Assembly: GCF_000143825.1 (NCBI RefSeq)
Contig: NZ_CM000961.1
Location: 2,005,448-2,069,447 of the forward strand
DNA from: Corynebacterium genitalium ATCC 33030
GTDB taxonomy: Bacteria; Actinomycetota; Actinomycetes; Mycobacteriales; Mycobacteriaceae
DNA: 64,000 bases
Direction: 5' to 3'
Shown piece by piece: positions 61,997 to 64,000 of this stretch (the stretch's first letter is position 1; each line of letters begins with the position of its first letter). Made by a program: the position numbers and the translations under genes. The notes beneath the pieces are model-generated. The model worked only from the letters and a program-made list of their open reading frames with translations. It was not told the origin of the DNA and searched no databases.

Positions 61997-63935
61997 ATCC
62001 CGCTACACCCGCTATACCGGCGGACGGGACCCCCTGGCTCCCCCGGCGGACCTGACGAAGGCACTGCGAGAAATTGGCAATGAGGTCATGGCCGGCTACT
62101 CCCCGGAACGCGCGCTGCGCGAATACCTCCGCCGCGGTGCTGACGGTTTCGAAGGCTACGACGATCTGGTCGCGCGCATTTCCGAGCGCCGCCGCAACCT
62201 GCTGCAGCGCCACAACTTGGGCAAGACGCTGCAGGACGTGAAGAAGCTTCTCGACGACGCTGTGCTCGCCGAACGCGGCCAACTCGCCCGCGACGTGCAC
62301 ATGGACGACATGGACCGGCAACTGCGGGAAATGCAGCTGGATAACCTACCCGGTTCCCCTGCCGGCGCAGTGAGCGAACTGGGCACATACGAGTGGGCAT
62401 CCTCGGAGGCGCGCGAAAAGTTCGAGCAGATCAAGGACTTGCTCGGCCGGGAGATGCTCGACCAGCGATTCTCCGGAATGAAGGATGCACTTGAGAACGC
62501 GACGGACGAAGACCGCGCCGCAATTGCAGAAATGCTGCGGGACCTCAATATTTTGTTGGGCAAGCACCGCCTCGGCGAAGATACCGAGGAGGACTTCCGC
62601 GCCTTCATGGACAAGCACGGCGCGCAGTTCCCGGAGAACCCCAGCACGATCGACGAGCTCGTGGAGCTGCTAGCCAAGCGCTCTGCGGCCGCCCAGCGCA
62701 TGCTCAACTCGATGACGGACGAGCAGCGCCGCGAACTCATGGAGCTGTCCGCGCAGGCTTTCGGCTCGCCGGAATTGATGAACCTGATGGGCGAGTTGGA
62801 CGCGAACCTGCGCGGCATCCGGCCAGACCTCGACTGGCACGGCGGCGAACAGTTCGAAGGAGACGAGGGGCTGGGGCTGGGCGACGCAGCCCGCGCAATG
62901 GAGGACCTCGGTCGTCTCGACCAACTGGCCGATGATCTCTCCGGGCTCACCCCGTCGGATGCCGATCTCGAAGACATCGAAGATCTGCTCGGCCAAGACG
63001 CGGCCGTGTCCGCGCGCACACTCTCAGACTTGGAGAAGGCGCTGCGCGATGGCGGGCTTCTTCAAAAGGGTGACGACGGCAGCCTCAAACTCTCCCCGCA
63101 AGCCATGCGCCGACTCGGCCAGTCACTGCTGCAGGATGCCGCGCAGCACCTCTCCCCGCGGGAGGGGTCCCGGGATTCGTCGTCCGCCGGCCAGACCGGT
63201 GAACCGACCGGCTCGAGCCGCGCCTGGGAATTTGGCGACACCCAGCCGTGGGATACGACCCGCACGATCACCAATGCGATTCAGCGTCAAGCTGCAGAAG
63301 GATCCCTGAGTGCGGGCCCAGTGAACATCACGATCGGCGACGTAGAAGTCCAGGAAACGGAGGCCCGAACCCGTAATGCGGTGGCCCTGCTCGTGGACAC
63401 GTCCTTCTCCATGGCGATGGAAGGGCGCTGGCTGCCGATGAAGCAGACTGCTCTGGCCCTGCACCACCTCATCTCTACGCAGTTCCGCGGCGATGAGCTT
63501 GCACTGATCGGTTTCGGCCTTTACGCGCAGACGATGGACATCTCCGAGCTGACCGCCTTGCCGCCGCTGCAGGAAAAAGGCACGAACTTGCACCATGCGC
63601 TGCTGCTCGCGGACCAGTTCTTCTCCCGCCATCCGAACATGAACCGCACGCTGCTCATCGTCACCGACGGGGAACCGACCTCCCACCTCACCCAGGACGG
63701 AGAGCCTGTCTTTTACTGGCCCACCACGCGCGAAACCCTCGCGCTGACCGTCACGCAGCTCGATACTGTCACGCGTCGCGGGGCGCATACCACCTTCTTC
63801 CGCCTTGGAGGTGACCCGAATCTCGTCGCGCTTCTCGACGCACTAGCCTCCCGCGCCGGCGGCCGCGTCGTCGCCCCCGACCTCGACGAGCTCGGTTCCG
63901 CGGTCGTCGGCGAGTTCCTCGGCGGCTTGTGGTGA
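61989..63935 (+). CDS. VWA-domain protein, partner of the AAA+ ATPase
   Basis: A 648-residue protein. The C-terminal von Willebrand A domain has the metal-ion-dependent adhesion site DTSFSMAMEG (DxSxS) near 471-480, with TDGEPTSHL near 559. The first 440 residues are helical and charged and have no catalytic motif. This pairs with the MoxR-like ATPase as in Rv0958-Rv0959. The ATG at 61989 overlaps the ATPase stop by eight bases. The pair probably forms a Mg-chelatase-like complex that remodels a client or inserts a metal. Confidence 0.9.
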   Translation: MARSRYTRYTGGRDPLAPPADLTKALREIGNEVMAGYSPERALREYLRRGADGFEGYDDLVARISERRRNLLQRHNLGKTLQDVKKLLDDAVLAERGQLARDVHMDDMDRQLREMQLDNLPGSPAGAVSELGTYEWASSEAREKFEQIKDLLGREMLDQRFSGMKDALENATDEDRAAIAEMLRDLNILLGKHRLGEDTEEDFRAFMDKHGAQFPENPSTIDELVELLAKRSAAAQRMLNSMTDEQRRELMELSAQAFGSPELMNLMGELDANLRGIRPDLDWHGGEQFEGDEGLGLGDAARAMEDLGRLDQLADDLSGLTPSDADLEDIEDLLGQDAAVSARTLSDLEKALRDGGLLQKGDDGSLKLSPQAMRRLGQSLLQDAAQHLSPREGSRDSSSAGQTGEPTGSSRAWEFGDTQPWDTTRTITNAIQRQAAEGSLSAGPVNITIGDVEVQETEARTRNAVALLVDTSFSMAMEGRWLPMKQTALALHHLISTQFRGDELALIGFGLYAQTMDISELTALPPLQEKGTNLHHALLLADQFFSRHPNMNRTLLIVTDGEPTSHLTQDGEPVFYWPTTRETLALTVTQLDTVTRRGAHTTFFRLGGDPNLVALLDALASRAGGRVVAPDLDELGSAVVGEFLGGLW

Positions 63936-64000
63936 CACAGTGAACCTGAGTGGCTATTCGGGCATTCCTTAACGTTTCGGACATTCCAGCTTCACGTCGC

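Larger units (their letters stand above)
9990..63840. repeat. Dispersed 11-base motif CGTCGANAAGC, 32 copies
   Basis: By eye I count 32 copies. The form CGTCGATAAGC occurs on + at 28512, 31975, 35426, 43015, 49225, 51807, 54511, 60397, and on - at 11879, 17486, 21159, 33636, 49114, 50159, 55758. With G at N: + 14525; - 19766, 23823, 29775, 44130, 60853, 62246, 63830. With A: + 9990, 12950, 28010, 51498; - 28353, 42542, 47375. With C: - 12679, 59214. Positions are left ends. All but 59214 are inside genes. None lie in 1-9900. About 0.1 copies would be expected with ten fixed bases. Function unknown. Confidence 0.7.

Noticed and set aside
1..64000. CRISPR arrays, tRNA and rRNA genes
   Set aside because: No regularly spaced direct repeats and no cloverleaf or rRNA sequence recognised.

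Overview
The window is chromosomal DNA from a high-GC Corynebacterium (or a very close actinobacterium). The evidence is gene content and order: a fused E1-E2 OdhA, divergent sigE and O-methyltransferase with cseE and tatB, glgC/glgA followed by the folP2-gpgS-DivIVA-like-DUF3117 block, fdxC-dapC, and typA-lpqW-mshB. Several of these blocks have the same order in Mycobacterium tuberculosis (the Rv1165-Rv1178 and Rv1205-Rv1224 areas).

Layout. (a) 1-9784 is an accessory island, visibly AT-richer than the rest. It holds a frameshifted IS256-type transposase cut by the window start, a C-terminal remnant of a DUF3427 helicase, and a six-gene minus-strand operon: Z1-type helicase, PD-(D/E)XK nuclease (DUF4420-like), GHKL/MORC-type ATPase, an orphan protein, a DUF6339-like protein and a C5-cytosine methyltransferase. 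I read it as a MORC-class restriction-modification/phage-defence system. (b) 9.9-16.3 kb: nucleoside hydrolase with an MFS transporter, a small gene behind a candidate LexA box, an acidic protein, a carboxylesterase and a hydrophobic protein. (c) 16.3-23.9 kb: fused ABC exporter and odhA. (d) 24-30 kb: lipoprotein, YflT-like protein, Mrp ATPase, a low-GC cassette with a frameshift, tatB, cseE, sigE, O-methyltransferase. (e) 30-38.8 kb: glycogen synthesis (glgC, glgA, a GH32-like protein), RlmA-like methyltransferase, DUF3117, DivIVA-like protein, gpgS, folP2, LOG protein, dapE. (f) 38.8-47.2 kb: a lysine/diaminopimelate region with two dapD paralogues around two tandem amino-acid permeases, an HNH protein, GtrA, dapC and fdxC. 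(g) 47-52.4 kb: mshB (mycothiol), lpqW (lipomannan/LAM), typA. (h) 52.4-64 kb: secreted and envelope proteins, DUF402, DUF2218, DUF808, an EP-repeat protein, DUF4185, cupin, a kinase-like/phosphatase pair, and a MoxR-type AAA+ ATPase with its VWA partner.

Biochemically the backbone joins the TCA cycle (OdhA), cell-wall diaminopimelate supply (DapC, DapD, DapE), glycogen and 3-phosphoglycerate glucosylation (GlgC, GlgA, GpgS), folate, mycothiol, and envelope-stress signalling (SigE, CseE). No tRNA, rRNA or CRISPR array was seen.

Two observations stand out. One is the defence operon, with at least two subunits of unknown function. The other is an 11-base motif, CGTCGANAAGC, that I counted 32 times (15 as CGTCGATAAGC) on both strands, nearly always inside genes. 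It is present throughout the backbone and absent from the island. About 0.1 copies are expected by chance. I do not recognise it as a described element.
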